Shown: positions 1 to 8,706, numbered from the stretch's first letter. The stretch: 64,000 nt of DNA from Scytonema tolypothrichoides VB-61278 (GCF_000828085.3 NZ_JXCA02000031.1:127858-191857), one strand, 5' to 3'. Notes: generated by a model from the letters alone, not told the origin. Translations and numbers: made by a program.

Positions 1-33
1 GGAACAGGGAACAGGGAACAGGGAACAGGGAAA
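1..33. repeat. STRR, GGAACAG heptamer
   Basis: Four to five head-to-tail copies of the heptamer GGAACAG begin the window, so the tract may continue to the left. The same unit recurs at 13765-13787 and, in coding frame, at 46056-46128. Short tandemly repeated heptamers of this kind are a known feature of heterocystous cyanobacteria. Confidence 0.9.
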
Positions 34-99
34 GAGTGTTTCTTTCATATGTTACTAGCGGTTAAGAGCGCTAGTCAGAGGCTCAGATCTTGCAGCATT

Positions 100-525
100 C
101 TCAATAATCGGGAGGCTTCGCCTCCCAACCCTCGTTCCCAGGCTCAGCCTGGGAACCAGATATCGAGGCTCTGCCTCATTGTTGATACTGGTGCAAGATC
201 TCAGATACGGCGCTACCCTACGGAAAGCCGGTGAGTCCCAAAGGGACACGCGCAAGGGACGCGTCTACAAGTCGGGAAACCTTCATCAAGTACTAACTCA
301 CGCCACATGCACGCCACATGCTTCAACGGAGGGAACCTCCCTTCGGGTTCACCAGGCGACTGCGTTAGGCGTTCGCGTTCGCCCTTGGCGTGGCGAAGCC
401 TCAGCGTGTCCGCCCTTCGCAGCGTGCCCGCAGGGCATAGGACATAGCCGTGTCGCAGGCATACCCGAAGGGCAGTGGCTCCCCAACGCACTGCCTCACC
501 AGAACACATGAAAATATTCTCCCTC
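100..525. repeat. Cluster of dispersed palindromic repeats in the first spacer
   Basis: The 768 bases before the first gene hold no convincing gene. From about 100 to 525 they consist of short hairpin-forming modules: GGGAGGCTTCGCCTCCC near 110, CCCAGGCTCAGCCTGGG near 137, GGAGGGAACCTCCC near 328, and modules with GCGTGCCCGCAGGGCATAGG near 422. The same modules recur at 40080-40370 and 60080-60320. The reading frames through here are by-products of these repeats. The AT-rich part from 530 to 768 is the likely promoter region of the next gene. Confidence 0.7.
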
Positions 526-737
526 CCTCACTCACTCGTTGGGACTTATGCACTACGCGCAGGCACTTTCACAAAAATCAAATAGGATTACTATCATTCT
601 TCAAATGTTATGAAATAACATTTTGATGGTCGTCTTTGCTTATAATGACCACTGATTTAACAAAGTCTGAAAAAAACATAATTGAAACACAAATTATGTT
701 TTTTTATGACAAACATAAACATCAAAAGACGTTAAAA

Positions 738-771
738 CATTGATTAACACTAGTGATAGATAAACACCATG
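738..771 (+). promoter_or_regulatory. Conserved leader of FG-GAP gene 1
   Basis: The bases just before the ATG at 769 contain AACACTAGT, then an A-rich stretch and ATGTT. Nearly the same arrangement precedes the paralogous gene at 2562 (AACACTAGT at about 2539). No purine-rich Shine-Dalgarno sequence is visible in either leader. Conservation in two otherwise different spacers suggests a shared regulatory or translation-start element, or simply recent duplication of the gene 5' ends. Confidence 0.4.
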
Positions 772-2001
772 TTGGAATCTCCAAATACCTCCAGTTCTTC
801 AACCTTAGGAACTACAGATTCTAGGGCATTAAATATTCAACCCACAAATAGTTTTGAGAATGATGGTCTTTTAAATACTTCCAGCCTGAGTGGCTCTTCA
901 CAATCTTTTTTAGATGCAGATCAAGAGTCTTATGATACAGCAATAAGCCTTCCTAACAATCTTAATCCTAATCCCATATTTACTAGTGCAGCAATTTTTC
1001 CTGATTTCAATGGTGATGGAAAAAAAGACAAGCTTTGGCGTAACTCTCAAACTGGTGAAACCGCTATCTGGTTGATGGATGGTACAAATGTTGCCTCTGA
1101 GGGTGCGTTGAAAACAATGAGTTCAGATTGGGACTCTAAAGTTGCTGATTTCAATGGTGACGGCAAAACTGACATCATCTGGCGCAATACAAAAACGGGT
1201 GATAACACCATTTGGCTCATGGATGGCACAAATATTGCCTCTGAGGCAGCTGTGACGAATGTCGGTACAGACTGGACTTTCAGTACTGCTGAGTTCAATG
1301 GTGACGGCAAAACCGACCTCGGATGGCGCAATCTAAAAACGGGTGAGAATGCTGTATGGCTGATGGATGGAACACAGGTTCTGGCTTCGTCTGCTTTGGA
1401 AACGGTTGATCCAAGCTGGACAGGCACTATTGGTGATTTCAACCGTGATGGTAAAACTGACACCTTATGGCGTAATAAAACAACAGGTGAAAACGCTCTT
1501 TGGTTAACCAATGGTAGCAACGTTACTAAAACTGCATTGCCAACCCTTGGTGCAGATTGGGAGTCTAGTCTTGGAGATTTCAACGGCGATTTTCAAACCG
1601 ATATTCTGTGGCGTAATAAGACAACAGGTGAGAATGCTGTCTGGCTGATGGATGGCTCAAACGTTGCTTCTCAAACTGCCTTACCTACTCTCGGTGCAGG
1701 TTGGACATCTAGTATTGGCGATTTTGATGGTAATGGTAAGACAGACTTGCTGTGGTACAACCAGCAAACAGGTGAGAGTAAGACTTGGATCATGGATGGC
1801 GCAAATGTTACCAGTGACACTGCTTTACCGACACAAAGTGCAGCCTGGAAACCAAGTATTAGCGATGTTGATGGCGACGGCAAGACCGATATCTTCTTAC
1901 GCAATTACGAAACAGGTGAGAACAAGATTTGGAAGATGAATGGTTCTACTCCTACTGAATCTGCTCTGCCAACATTTGCTAAAGAATGGTACACTTTTTA
2001 A
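769..2001 (+). CDS. FG-GAP/VCBS repeat protein, copy 1
   Basis: The 410-residue protein has a Ser/Thr/Asn-rich N-terminus of about 80 residues without a classical signal peptide. It is followed by roughly seven units of about 47 residues. Each unit carries the calcium-loop motif DFNGDGKTD, then a W-R-N-x-x-T-G-E-N segment and the strand WLMDGTNV. This is the FG-GAP/VCBS beta-propeller repeat of integrin-like and secreted cyanobacterial proteins. One blade has a degenerate loop, with DFNGDFQTD in place of the usual glycine. The role is likely extracellular adhesion or calcium binding; export without a signal peptide would need a type I-like route, which is inference. A paralogue follows at 2562, and a hairpin terminator lies downstream at 2114. 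Confidence 0.85.
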   Translation: MLESPNTSSSSTLGTTDSRALNIQPTNSFENDGLLNTSSLSGSSQSFLDADQESYDTAISLPNNLNPNPIFTSAAIFPDFNGDGKKDKLWRNSQTGETAIWLMDGTNVASEGALKTMSSDWDSKVADFNGDGKTDIIWRNTKTGDNTIWLMDGTNIASEAAVTNVGTDWTFSTAEFNGDGKTDLGWRNLKTGENAVWLMDGTQVLASSALETVDPSWTGTIGDFNRDGKTDTLWRNKTTGENALWLTNGSNVTKTALPTLGADWESSLGDFNGDFQTDILWRNKTTGENAVWLMDGSNVASQTALPTLGAGWTSSIGDFDGNGKTDLLWYNQQTGESKTWIMDGANVTSDTALPTQSAAWKPSISDVDGDGKTDIFLRNYETGENKIWKMNGSTPTESALPTFAKEWYTF

Positions 2002-2113
2002 GAGTTTTTGTACAATTCGTAATTTGTGATTCGTAATTGATTCGTTTTTACGAGTCATCAATGACGAGTGATTTTGGTTTTCACTTCATTAATACTGACA
2101 TTCTGTTAGTTAT

Positions 2114-2147
2114 AAATCGCCGAAAAATTTTCTTTCGGCGATTTTTT
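2114..2147 (+). terminator. Rho-independent terminator after FG-GAP gene 1
   Basis: AAATCGCCGAAA and TTTCGGCGATTT form a 12-bp perfect stem around a 7-base loop, followed by a T run. It lies 113 bases past the stop codon at 2001. Confidence 0.8.
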
Positions 2148-2189
2148 ACTGATTTTTCAAGTGAAGATTTCATTTGAGAAAATGTTCCA

Positions 2190-2218
2190 AACCCCGACTT
2201 CTCCAAGAAGTCGGGGTT
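2190..2218. repeat. Hairpin repeat in the FG-GAP spacer
   Basis: AACCCCGACTTC and GAAGTCGGGGTT form a 12-bp perfect stem with a 5-base loop. This is the type of short palindrome dispersed in cyanobacterial spacers. The rest of 2148-2532 contains no gene that I can recognise. Confidence 0.7.
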
Positions 2219-2561
2219 CTATATCTTCAATTTTCACAAATAAAATCGGATTTCTATATATATTGATACGGATCAGTGAGTGGTTTTTAGTTTTGTAAGA
2301 TCCCCTAACAGAGTTAAAAAGCTTGCTCAGTTCCCTCCTTTTTAAAGAGGCTTAGGGAGGATCAATCCTTAACTGAAACGTATTGCTATATATTGCACCC
2401 AATTGATAACTACTACGCTCATCTGTTATCTTAACAACATGTTTGTGATAGGGAAATGCAGTTTTGTCACAAAGAACAAAGATAACAGATGTAATATCTT
2501 AACAGAAACATTCCAAAAAAAAAGTTAAAAATTTGATGAACACTAGTCATAAACAAACATT

Positions 2562-3776
2562 ATGTTTGCATCTGAAACCTTGGACTCTTCTAGAGGTACT
2601 AGTGCATTCCAATCTCTCCCAATCTCCGATAGTTTTGCAGGCACGGATGATTTCAATTCTGCTTTGAGTCTTGGACGTTCTTCAGAATCGCCACTAGAAA
2701 ACTCGTTGCAGTCAACACAAGTTGTAACTGCACGAGAAAATCCCAATCCTAATCGTTTGTTTAGTAGTACGGGGATTGTTGCTGATTTTAACGGTGATGG
2801 CAAGACGGACAAATTCTGGCGCAATTCTCAAACAGGTGAAACTGCTGTTTGGCTTATGGATGGCACAAAGCCGACAGGAGAATTGTTGTCGAACGTAGAC
2901 TCATCTTGGGATTTTGCTTATGCCGATTTCAACCGTGATGGCAAAACTGATATCTTTTGGCGGAGTAAGACAACGGGTGAGAACGCCATTTGGCTTATGG
3001 ATGGCACAAGAATAGCTTCTGCAGTCAATTTGGAGAAAGTTAACCAATCGTGGACTGCTAGCATTGCTGATTTTAATGGCGATGGTAGAAGCGATGTTTT
3101 CTGGCGCAATACTCAAACAGGTGAGAACGCTACTTGGTTGATGGATGGTACAACAGTAACCACTGCAGCTTTTCTACCCAAAACTGATTCACAATGGTCT
3201 TACAGTATTGTCGATTTCGATGGTAATGGCAAAAACGACATCTTTTGGCGTAATCAAACAACGGGAGAAAATGCTATTTGGTTTGTAAATGGTACCGAAA
3301 CATCAGGGTATTCTCTATCGAAAATGGATCCGTCTTGGAATTATAGCCTTGGCGATTTTAACGGTGATGGTAGAACTGATTTGCTATGGCACAATACTCA
3401 AACGGATGAAAATACTGTCTGGGTGATGAATAGTATTTTCATCTCTTCAGGTTCTCTGGAAAAACAGAACTCTTCTTGGAAGTCTAGCGTTGGTGATTTC
3501 AACGGTGATGGCAGAACTGATATCTTCTGGCACAATACTCAAACTGGTGAAAACACTGCTTGGTTAATGGATGGCACATCAGTTAATACTGCGGCTTTTC
3601 TGCCCACAACTGATGCAGCTTGGCAACCCAGCATTGGTGATTACGATGGTGATGGCAAGAGTGACATCTTCTGGCGTAGATACGACACTGGTGAAAATAC
3701 TATTTGGCAGATGAATGGTACTACAGTTTCTGCAGCTTCTACACAGACTGTTCCGGTAGAGTGGTCTGTTTTCTAG
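2562..3776 (+). CDS. FG-GAP/VCBS repeat protein, copy 2
   Basis: This 404-residue protein is a paralogue of the one at 769 with the same architecture: a polar N-terminus of about 70 residues, then about seven blades with D-F-N-G-D-G-(K/R)-(T/S)-D calcium loops and W-L-M-D-G-T strands. It ends with EWSVF, comparable to EWYTF in copy 1. The start is the ATG at 2562, within the leader shared with copy 1. The two genes are co-oriented with a terminator between them, so they are probably transcribed separately. Secreted or surface calcium-binding protein is the family expectation; the ligand is unknown. Confidence 0.85.
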   Translation: MFASETLDSSRGTSAFQSLPISDSFAGTDDFNSALSLGRSSESPLENSLQSTQVVTARENPNPNRLFSSTGIVADFNGDGKTDKFWRNSQTGETAVWLMDGTKPTGELLSNVDSSWDFAYADFNRDGKTDIFWRSKTTGENAIWLMDGTRIASAVNLEKVNQSWTASIADFNGDGRSDVFWRNTQTGENATWLMDGTTVTTAAFLPKTDSQWSYSIVDFDGNGKNDIFWRNQTTGENAIWFVNGTETSGYSLSKMDPSWNYSLGDFNGDGRTDLLWHNTQTDENTVWVMNSIFISSGSLEKQNSSWKSSVGDFNGDGRTDIFWHNTQTGENTAWLMDGTSVNTAAFLPTTDAAWQPSIGDYDGDGKSDIFWRRYDTGENTIWQMNGTTVSAASTQTVPVEWSVF

Positions 3777-3806
3777 AAATTTGGGGTAATGCAGATTGAA
3801 AACAAT

Positions 3807-3850
3807 ATGCACGTAGATGATAGAGTTATTATCTACGTGCATGTTTCTTT
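3807..3850. terminator. Bidirectional terminator between FG-GAP gene 2 and murE
   Basis: ATGCACGTAGAT and ATCTACGTGCAT form a 12-bp perfect stem with a 12-base loop. A T-rich tract follows on the plus strand, and an A-rich flank precedes it. It sits between two convergent genes and can serve both. Confidence 0.8.
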
Positions 3851-3851
3851 T

Positions 3852-5348
3852 TTATTTTTTCATCCTTTCTTCTAAAGCTTCTTGTGCGTGTTCTCGGTCG
3901 TCAAAATGGATTTTTTCTGTTCCAAGAATTTGGTAGTCTTCGTGACCTTTTCCGGCAAGCAAAACGCCGTCTCCAGGTTGGGCTTGCAATACGGCGGTAC
4001 GAATGGCGGTTGCGCGATCGCCTATCACTATCGGCTTTACTGTTTCTGGAATCCCTTCTAAAATATCTTGCAAAATCCTTTCTGGGTTTTCAGTCCGGGG
4101 ATTATCGGATGTCACCACAGCGACATCTGCTAATTCTGCAGCGATTTTACCCATTTTTGGGCGTTTGGTGCGATCGCGATCGCCTCCACACCCAAACACG
4201 CAAATCATTTTCCCTGGAATAAACGGACGCGTTGCTTTGAGCAAATTCTCCAAACTATCTGGTGTGTGGGCATAATCCACAATAACACTGATATCTTGCT
4301 CTGGAATAATTTGCACTCTTTCCATCCGTCCCGGAACTCCGGGGAACTCAGGTATAACAGATGCGACTAACTGCAAATCTAACCCCAAGTGTAAAACTGC
4401 TCCTACTGCTGCCAGTAAATTTTCTAGATTATATTGACCAACAAGCGGTGAACGAAAAACAACTTCACCCTTTGGTGTATGCAATGTACCACTGACACCA
4501 TTCGGTTCGTAACTTAGGTGACTCATCCACAAATCCGCTGTCGAATCGTTGACACTATAACTCCACACTTTCTCGGGATTTAAGGATGCAATTAACCGCT
4601 TACCGTAGGAGTCATCAGCGTTGATGATTGCCCGTCCCTTAAGATACTGAGGATTAAACAGCAGTGCTTTTGCTGTAAAATAATCTTCCATATCACGGTG
4701 GAAATCCAAATGGTCTTGGGTAAGATTGCTAAACACTCCTACCTCAAACTGACAACCCATCACTCGACCTTGCGCCAAAGCGTGGGAACTGACTTCCATC
4801 ACTCCGTACTCATTCCCAGCATCCACAGCAGTCTTTAGCTGCTGTTGCAGTTCCACAGCAAAGGGTGTTGTATGGACAGCAGTTTGAACAAAACCATGCC
4901 AACGAGTATAAAGAGTACCCATTAATGCTGTGGACAGATTTGCTTGATGCAGAAAGTACTCAATCAGATGGGTGGTTGTCGTTTTACCATTTGTGCCCGT
5001 CACACCTACAAGTTTGAGTTTGTGCCCAGGATAGTCGTGGAAGGTGGCTGCTAATTGGGCACAAGCTTTTGTCATGTCATCAGCAGTGATGACACAAGCA
5101 GATGGTGTTGGTGGATGTTTCTGTGCTGCTTGAGGAGAAATAATTGCAGCTACAGCACCAGAGGCGATCGCACTTTGCCAAAAGTCCCCACCATCAACTC
5201 GTGTTCCAGGCATCCCAATAAACAAATCCCCCGGAACGCAAGCATGGGAATTTGTTTTTAAATTCTTGATTTCGGCATCCATTGCTGGATGTTGTGGTAA
5301 CTGCACAATAATATCATCTACAGTCGCTAGTAACTCCCGCAGTTTCAT
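3852..5348 (-). CDS. murE: UDP-MurNAc-tripeptide synthetase MurE
   Basis: MurE adds meso-diaminopimelate to UDP-MurNAc-L-Ala-D-Glu in the cytoplasm, the third amino-acid step of peptidoglycan precursor synthesis. The 498-residue protein shows the Mur-ligase ATP loop GVTGTNGKTTTTH, the N-terminal substrate motif region, the central HDY-type segment (DYAHTPDSL), and DNPRTENP. The DNPR tetrad is the signature of ligases selecting meso-diaminopimelate rather than lysine. The C-terminal AGKGHEDYQ motif is also present. Length is normal for the family. The gene stands alone; the next gene on either side is unrelated, and a strong hairpin lies just past its stop. Confidence 0.95.
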   Translation of the reverse strand: MKLRELLATVDDIIVQLPQHPAMDAEIKNLKTNSHACVPGDLFIGMPGTRVDGGDFWQSAIASGAVAAIISPQAAQKHPPTPSACVITADDMTKACAQLAATFHDYPGHKLKLVGVTGTNGKTTTTHLIEYFLHQANLSTALMGTLYTRWHGFVQTAVHTTPFAVELQQQLKTAVDAGNEYGVMEVSSHALAQGRVMGCQFEVGVFSNLTQDHLDFHRDMEDYFTAKALLFNPQYLKGRAIINADDSYGKRLIASLNPEKVWSYSVNDSTADLWMSHLSYEPNGVSGTLHTPKGEVVFRSPLVGQYNLENLLAAVGAVLHLGLDLQLVASVIPEFPGVPGRMERVQIIPEQDISVIVDYAHTPDSLENLLKATRPFIPGKMICVFGCGGDRDRTKRPKMGKIAAELADVAVVTSDNPRTENPERILQDILEGIPETVKPIVIGDRATAIRTAVLQAQPGDGVLLAGKGHEDYQILGTEKIHFDDREHAQEALEERMKK

Positions 5349-5770
5349 TTTCTGAACCTCGTCACAAATCGTGATTTTGCTTATTTTGCACTATGTTTTC
5401 TGTTTCTACAAACACTTTCAGATAACAGGAAGCTTATTTGTCAACCTACACTAACGTACTACTTGAATAGCTGGATACTGATACACAAACCAATACTGAC
5501 AAAGACAGGGGTATAGGGGTGTAGAGGTGTAGGGGATACAAAAAGAGGAACCGTGAATCATATATTTATCCCTTATACCCTTACCCCCTTACCCTCTTAC
5601 ACCCCTAATTGTTGACGCCAATAACCTCAAAGGATAACCCTTATACTGGTGTTGTCGCTTATCTATAAATCTTTCTTGTTATTTATCTAACTTTGTTAAA
5701 TTCTTAATAAAATTTTCATACAGATAAAAAAAGTTTGATATCCTGTGGTGTCACCTAATCAAAAAAAAAA
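5349..5770. other. Spacer upstream of murE with an inverted pair of G- and C-rich tandem repeats
   Basis: No gene is seen. At 5509-5545 there are tandem units of the form GGGGTGTA/GGGGTATA, and at 5573-5612 the complementary units TACCCCCTTACCC and ACACCCCT. The two tracts can pair with each other as a long imperfect hairpin. A similar plus-sense tract lies at 63676-63715. The remainder is AT-rich. Confidence 0.6.
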
Positions 5771-5776
5771 TTGTCA

Positions 5777-6064
5777 GTGAATTATTACAATTTCAATGAG
5801 CATTTCTGGTCTCCACAGACAGTTTGTAGTCAATCAGAACTACCAAAATCAAATAAAAAAAGTAATCGCAGAAAAACACTCACAGGTGTTTTGAGCTTAG
5901 TGTGTCTTGCTGTTTGGACACCACTGCTCCTTGGGCTTATAGTTCCTAGCGTCCATAAGCCCAAGGAAAAGCGCTCTAATTTCGAGACTAGCAACTTTGA
6001 TGGAGAAGACTCCGTACTTAAACGTGAGCACTTTCTTTTCTATTTATCCATACAGCAGCGATAA
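5777..6064 (+). CDS. Small putative membrane protein, unrecognised
   Basis: The open frame runs from a TTG at 5771 or a GTG at 5777 and gives about 95 residues. A polar N-terminus with a basic stretch (KSNKKSNRRK) is followed by one hydrophobic segment of about 22 residues (residues 37-60) and a charged tail. No family is recognised and no strong ribosome-binding site is visible. A perfect 13-bp inverted repeat lies inside the frame (5928-5967), which is unusual for coding DNA. The reading frame may therefore be chance. Confidence 0.35.
   Translation: MNYYNFNEHFWSPQTVCSQSELPKSNKKSNRRKTLTGVLSLVCLAVWTPLLLGLIVPSVHKPKEKRSNFETSNFDGEDSVLKREHFLFYLSIQQR
5928..5967. repeat. 13-bp inverted repeat
   Basis: TCCTTGGGCTTAT and ATAAGCCCAAGGA are perfectly complementary around a 14-base loop. 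It lacks a T tract, so a terminator is unlikely. Confidence 0.7.
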
Positions 6065-6270
6065 CGGAATCAAGGGCTTCCGGATATGTGTTAAGCTGTA
6101 CCACGATAGAGCATACCTAGAGTCGTTAGCGATAAACAGTAATTATTGTTTGCTGTCTTACGTGCTGCCTTAAGATATGCCAAAAAAATCGATGGAAACT
6201 AAAGCTCGATTCAGGAAATTCAACAAATTGTTCTGATACCGGGCTGGAAACCGTTAAGGAGGAACTCAAC

Positions 6271-6780
6271 GTGTTTAAGCAAATTCTGACAGGTAGCTAT
6301 ATTTTTGTTTTTCTTCTTGTCAGCAGCCTGTCGGCTCATGCACAAGCACCAAAACCGACATCTCCATCTTCATCTCCATCCTCTCAAATTCCAGGAACAC
6401 CTCAAACCAAAGTTAGTCCAGAGGAACTTCAGAAATTTGCAAACTCGATAAAACAGTTGAGAGTGATAAAGCAGGGAGCAGTTCAGCAGATGGGGGATGT
6501 TATAAGTAAGTCTGGTTTGAGTCAAGAACGATTTTTGGAAATATATAAATCACAGCAAAATCCTCCAGAGAAGCTAAAACGAGCAATAACCTCACAGGAA
6601 AAGCAGCAATATGAAAAAGCTGTCACAAGTCTAAAGTCAATTCAGGAACAAGCTGATGCAAACATGCAGCAAGTCCTGCAAAAGGAAGGGCTAGGGTTAG
6701 AACGTTTCAATCAAATTCAAGTAGCAATCAGCCAAGATCCGGCACTTCAGCAAAAAGTGCAGGAAATGATTAAAAGCTAG
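6271..6780 (+). CDS. Exported DUF4168 domain protein
   Basis: The 169-residue protein starts at a GTG preceded by the clear ribosome-binding site AAGGAGGA at about 6257. Residues 1-25 are a signal peptide ending SAHAQA, followed by a Pro/Ser-rich linker (residues 26-45). The rest is two copies of a helical segment: ELQKFANSIKQLRVIK...SGLSQERFLEIYKSQ and YEKAVTSLKSIQEQ...EGLGLERFNQIQ. This matches the DUF4168 family of exported proteins with unknown function. It is flanked by spacers with repeats and is probably monocistronic. Confidence 0.75.
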   Translation: MFKQILTGSYIFVFLLVSSLSAHAQAPKPTSPSSSPSSQIPGTPQTKVSPEELQKFANSIKQLRVIKQGAVQQMGDVISKSGLSQERFLEIYKSQQNPPEKLKRAITSQEKQQYEKAVTSLKSIQEQADANMQQVLQKEGLGLERFNQIQVAISQDPALQQKVQEMIKS

Positions 6781-6925
6781 TCTTGAAGGTAATGACACGT
6801 GAACATGGGGATGCGATAAGCCCTTGGCTTGACGCTACGCGTATCGCACAAAACGCGATGATTTTCACGAGTGGTTGCACAAAGCGCACTGCTTTGCACA
6901 ACCGCCTAAAATTTAATGGCGTTTT
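6781..6925. repeat. Dispersed hairpin repeats after the DUF4168 gene
   Basis: The segment holds GCGATAAGCC...GGCTT...GCGTATCGC and GTTGCACAAAGCGC...GCTTTGCACAAC palindromes. A module similar to the first one recurs at about 39940-39990. No gene is seen here. Confidence 0.5.
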
Positions 6926-6928
6926 AAT

Positions 6929-7062
6929 GGCGTTGCTGAAATCTTGATATGAATTTAAAAATTCCCATTGATGTAGAACTTTCGGATGCAACGTCTCTAC
7001 AGAATTTTGCAGGAAATGGAACATCGTGCACTATCAAATTCATTACCAAATTCAGCAACGCC
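6929..7062. mobile_element. MITE-like element of 134 bp
   Basis: GGCGTTGCTGAA at 6929-6940 and its exact complement TTCAGCAACGCC at 7051-7062 bound a 134-bp AT-rich segment. The similarity extends imperfectly inward to about 25 bases, ending in ATGAAT on both sides. There is no coding capacity. A short non-autonomous element with terminal inverted repeats is the best reading. Confidence 0.55.
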
Positions 7063-7142
7063 AATTTAATGAATCCCAAGTTGCATTCATTTTGATAAAA
7101 TGTCATTTTATCAGTACTAGTCATCACCCCTCTGAGTCAATT

Positions 7143-7250
7143 ATGGATAACGAGGTTGTTCTTTTTCTTGTCAGCGCCAGTGTTCTCATCCTCTACCTCA
7201 TCTTCTCTGCATTCACTGAAATGGGCACAAAGTTACCTTGGAAAAAATAG
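7143..7250 (+). CDS. 35-residue single-span membrane protein
   Basis: From the ATG at 7143 the frame encodes a 35-residue peptide beginning MDNEVVLFLVSASVLILYL. It has a short acidic start, one hydrophobic span of about 20 residues, and a basic end (LPWKK). The upstream part of the longer open frame (from 7026) lies over the inverted-repeat element and is not credible. Tiny single-span proteins are common in photosynthetic complexes of cyanobacteria, but I cannot assign this one to a known subunit. The ribosome-binding site is weak. Confidence 0.4.
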   Translation: MDNEVVLFLVSASVLILYLIFSAFTEMGTKLPWKK

Positions 7251-7289
7251 CAGTTCGCAGCGCGCCCTACGATTTGTGGTCTATTCTAA

Positions 7290-7690
7290 GTGAAGTACCC
7301 CATCTTGCCTTCGGCTGAAGATGGGGCTTCCCCCCAAATCCAACTAGTACAAGGACGGTCTTATTCGTCTTTCGGGCTTCCCGTTTCATCTGTCGTTGCC
7401 ACGTTAGGCATATTCATTGCTGAATATCCGATACTAAAATCGGTGACGGTCTTACACAACATCTACAGGCAGATCCTCGTCTCCCACAAGGATATAACTT
7501 TTCGTACAACACGGCTTGGTTTATAGTTTTACAGCCTTTGTAAGACGGGCTAACCAGTGGTCATGTTCTTTCCCGGAGCTTTGATCTTTCTGTACCAAGC
7601 GTATTACCGCTACTTAGGGTTATCTGTTCCTACACAATCCGGAGGGTTATCAACCACTATAATGGTAGCATATTTCTATTAATTCTGCTA
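7290..7690 (-). mobile_element. Relic of an IS200/IS605-type (TnpB) element end
   Basis: CCCCATCTT...AAGATGGGG at 7301-7329 is a hairpin of the kind found at the right end of cyanobacterial TnpB elements. Read on the minus strand, the bases inward of it resemble the conserved 3' tail of such elements: an open stretch ending DETGSPKDE then stop, and a GC-richer structured region. No transposase core remains. This is inferred from general familiarity with these ends and was not compared with a reference element. Confidence 0.4.
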
Positions 7691-7692
7691 CT
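7652..7692 (+). promoter_or_regulatory. Promoter of the small RHH gene
   Basis: A perfect -10 hexamer TATAAT at about 7657 lies 30-35 bases before the ATG at 7693, giving a short leader. No clear -35 box is seen. Confidence 0.4.
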
Positions 7693-7839
7693 ATGACTCA
7701 AATTAGTTTGAGATTATCTCAGCGAGAAAAAGAACACTTACAAAAGTATTGTGAGTTGACGGAACGTAACCAAACAGAAGTTTTACGAGATTTAGTTCGT
7801 AGACTGTCAATCAAAGGGACGTTGAGTCCCCTTGATTGA
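7693..7839 (+). CDS. 48-residue ribbon-helix-helix protein, IS-associated type
   Basis: The frame encodes 48 residues beginning MTQISLRLSQREKEHLQKYC and continuing through TERNQTEVLRDLVRRL. It has a beta strand (QISLRL) and two helices, the layout of a MetJ/Arc/CopG-type DNA-binding dimer. Small genes of this kind often precede tnpB in cyanobacterial IS elements. No tnpB follows here, so this looks like an orphaned companion gene next to the relic at 7290-7690. The protein may still be functional. Confidence 0.55.
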   Translation: MTQISLRLSQREKEHLQKYCELTERNQTEVLRDLVRRLSIKGTLSPLD

Positions 7840-8004
7840 CCGCGCAACCTCGCCCTTAGCAAATGGCGGACTCTTGAATTCCGCCGAACTGCGTTAAATT
7901 TTGAATTTTGCTTCGACTGCGCTCAGCAACCATGAATTTTGAATGTTTGAGAAGCGAGTGTCCATATAATTCCAACAAGAACAGAACAAGGGAGTGTGCT
8001 TTAT

Positions 8005-8610
8005 ATGTCATCCATCATCAGGGTTGCTACTGAACAGGATGCTGAGCAAGTTCTGGAAATTTACGCCCCCTTTTGCGAGCATTCACCTGTGTCTTTTGAA
8101 GTTCAAGCACCAACTCTAGATGAAATGCAGCACCGCATTGCAAAAGTTCTAGAAAAGTTGCCTTGGCTAGTGTGCGAGCATGATGGAAAAGTTCTCGGAT
8201 ATGTTTATGCTGCACCTCATAGAGACCGAACTGCCTATCAGTGGGCTGTTGATGTATCTGTTTATATCCATGAATCAGTGCGTCGTTCAGGCATAGGACG
8301 AGCTTTATATACGTCGTTGTTTAAAATTCTGGTACTTCAAGGTTATTACAGCGCCTACGCCGGTGTCACTCTCCCAAACACAGCCAGTGAAAAGCTTCAT
8401 AAACTGATGGGATTCCAGTTCATAGGGATATATCAAGGTGTAGGATATAAGTGTGGTGCGTGGCATGATGTCGTGTGGTATGAGCTATCTCTGCAACCGC
8501 GAAGACCGAATCCTAAGCCTCCCATCAATATCAATGTATTACGCAATACCTTAGAATTGGAATACGCTTTGGCAAGTGGAGTACCGTTCCTCAAGCTTGG
8601 TGTCGAGTGA
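8005..8610 (+). CDS. GNAT acetyltransferase, phosphinothricin/methionine-sulfone type
   Basis: The protein is about 201 residues. It opens IIRVATEQDAEQVLEIYAP and contains the acetyl-CoA loop VRRSGIGRALY. It also has the PAT-family segments SPVSFE, YQWAVDVSVYI and GVTLPN...SEKLHKLMGFQFIGIYQGVGYK. This subfamily acetylates phosphinothricin, methionine sulfone or sulfoximine and similar amino-acid analogues in the cytoplasm. A C-terminal extension of about 35 residues is longer than usual. ATG 8005 is preferred over GTG 7996 because GGAG at 7991 is too close to the latter. Confidence 0.85.
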   Translation: MSSIIRVATEQDAEQVLEIYAPFCEHSPVSFEVQAPTLDEMQHRIAKVLEKLPWLVCEHDGKVLGYVYAAPHRDRTAYQWAVDVSVYIHESVRRSGIGRALYTSLFKILVLQGYYSAYAGVTLPNTASEKLHKLMGFQFIGIYQGVGYKCGAWHDVVWYELSLQPRRPNPKPPININVLRNTLELEYALASGVPFLKLGVE

Positions 8611-8706
8611 GATTTCTGATTTTTGCCAAACTACCCTGACAAACTCCTAAATTTCAGGTTAAATATTTCAAGATATGCCCCTTCAGAAAGTGGTCAGGTA
8701 CTGTTA

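Noticed and set aside
1047-1583. A 178-codon minus-strand frame
   Set aside because: It is the antisense reading of the FG-GAP repeats, and the same shadow appears in the second copy.
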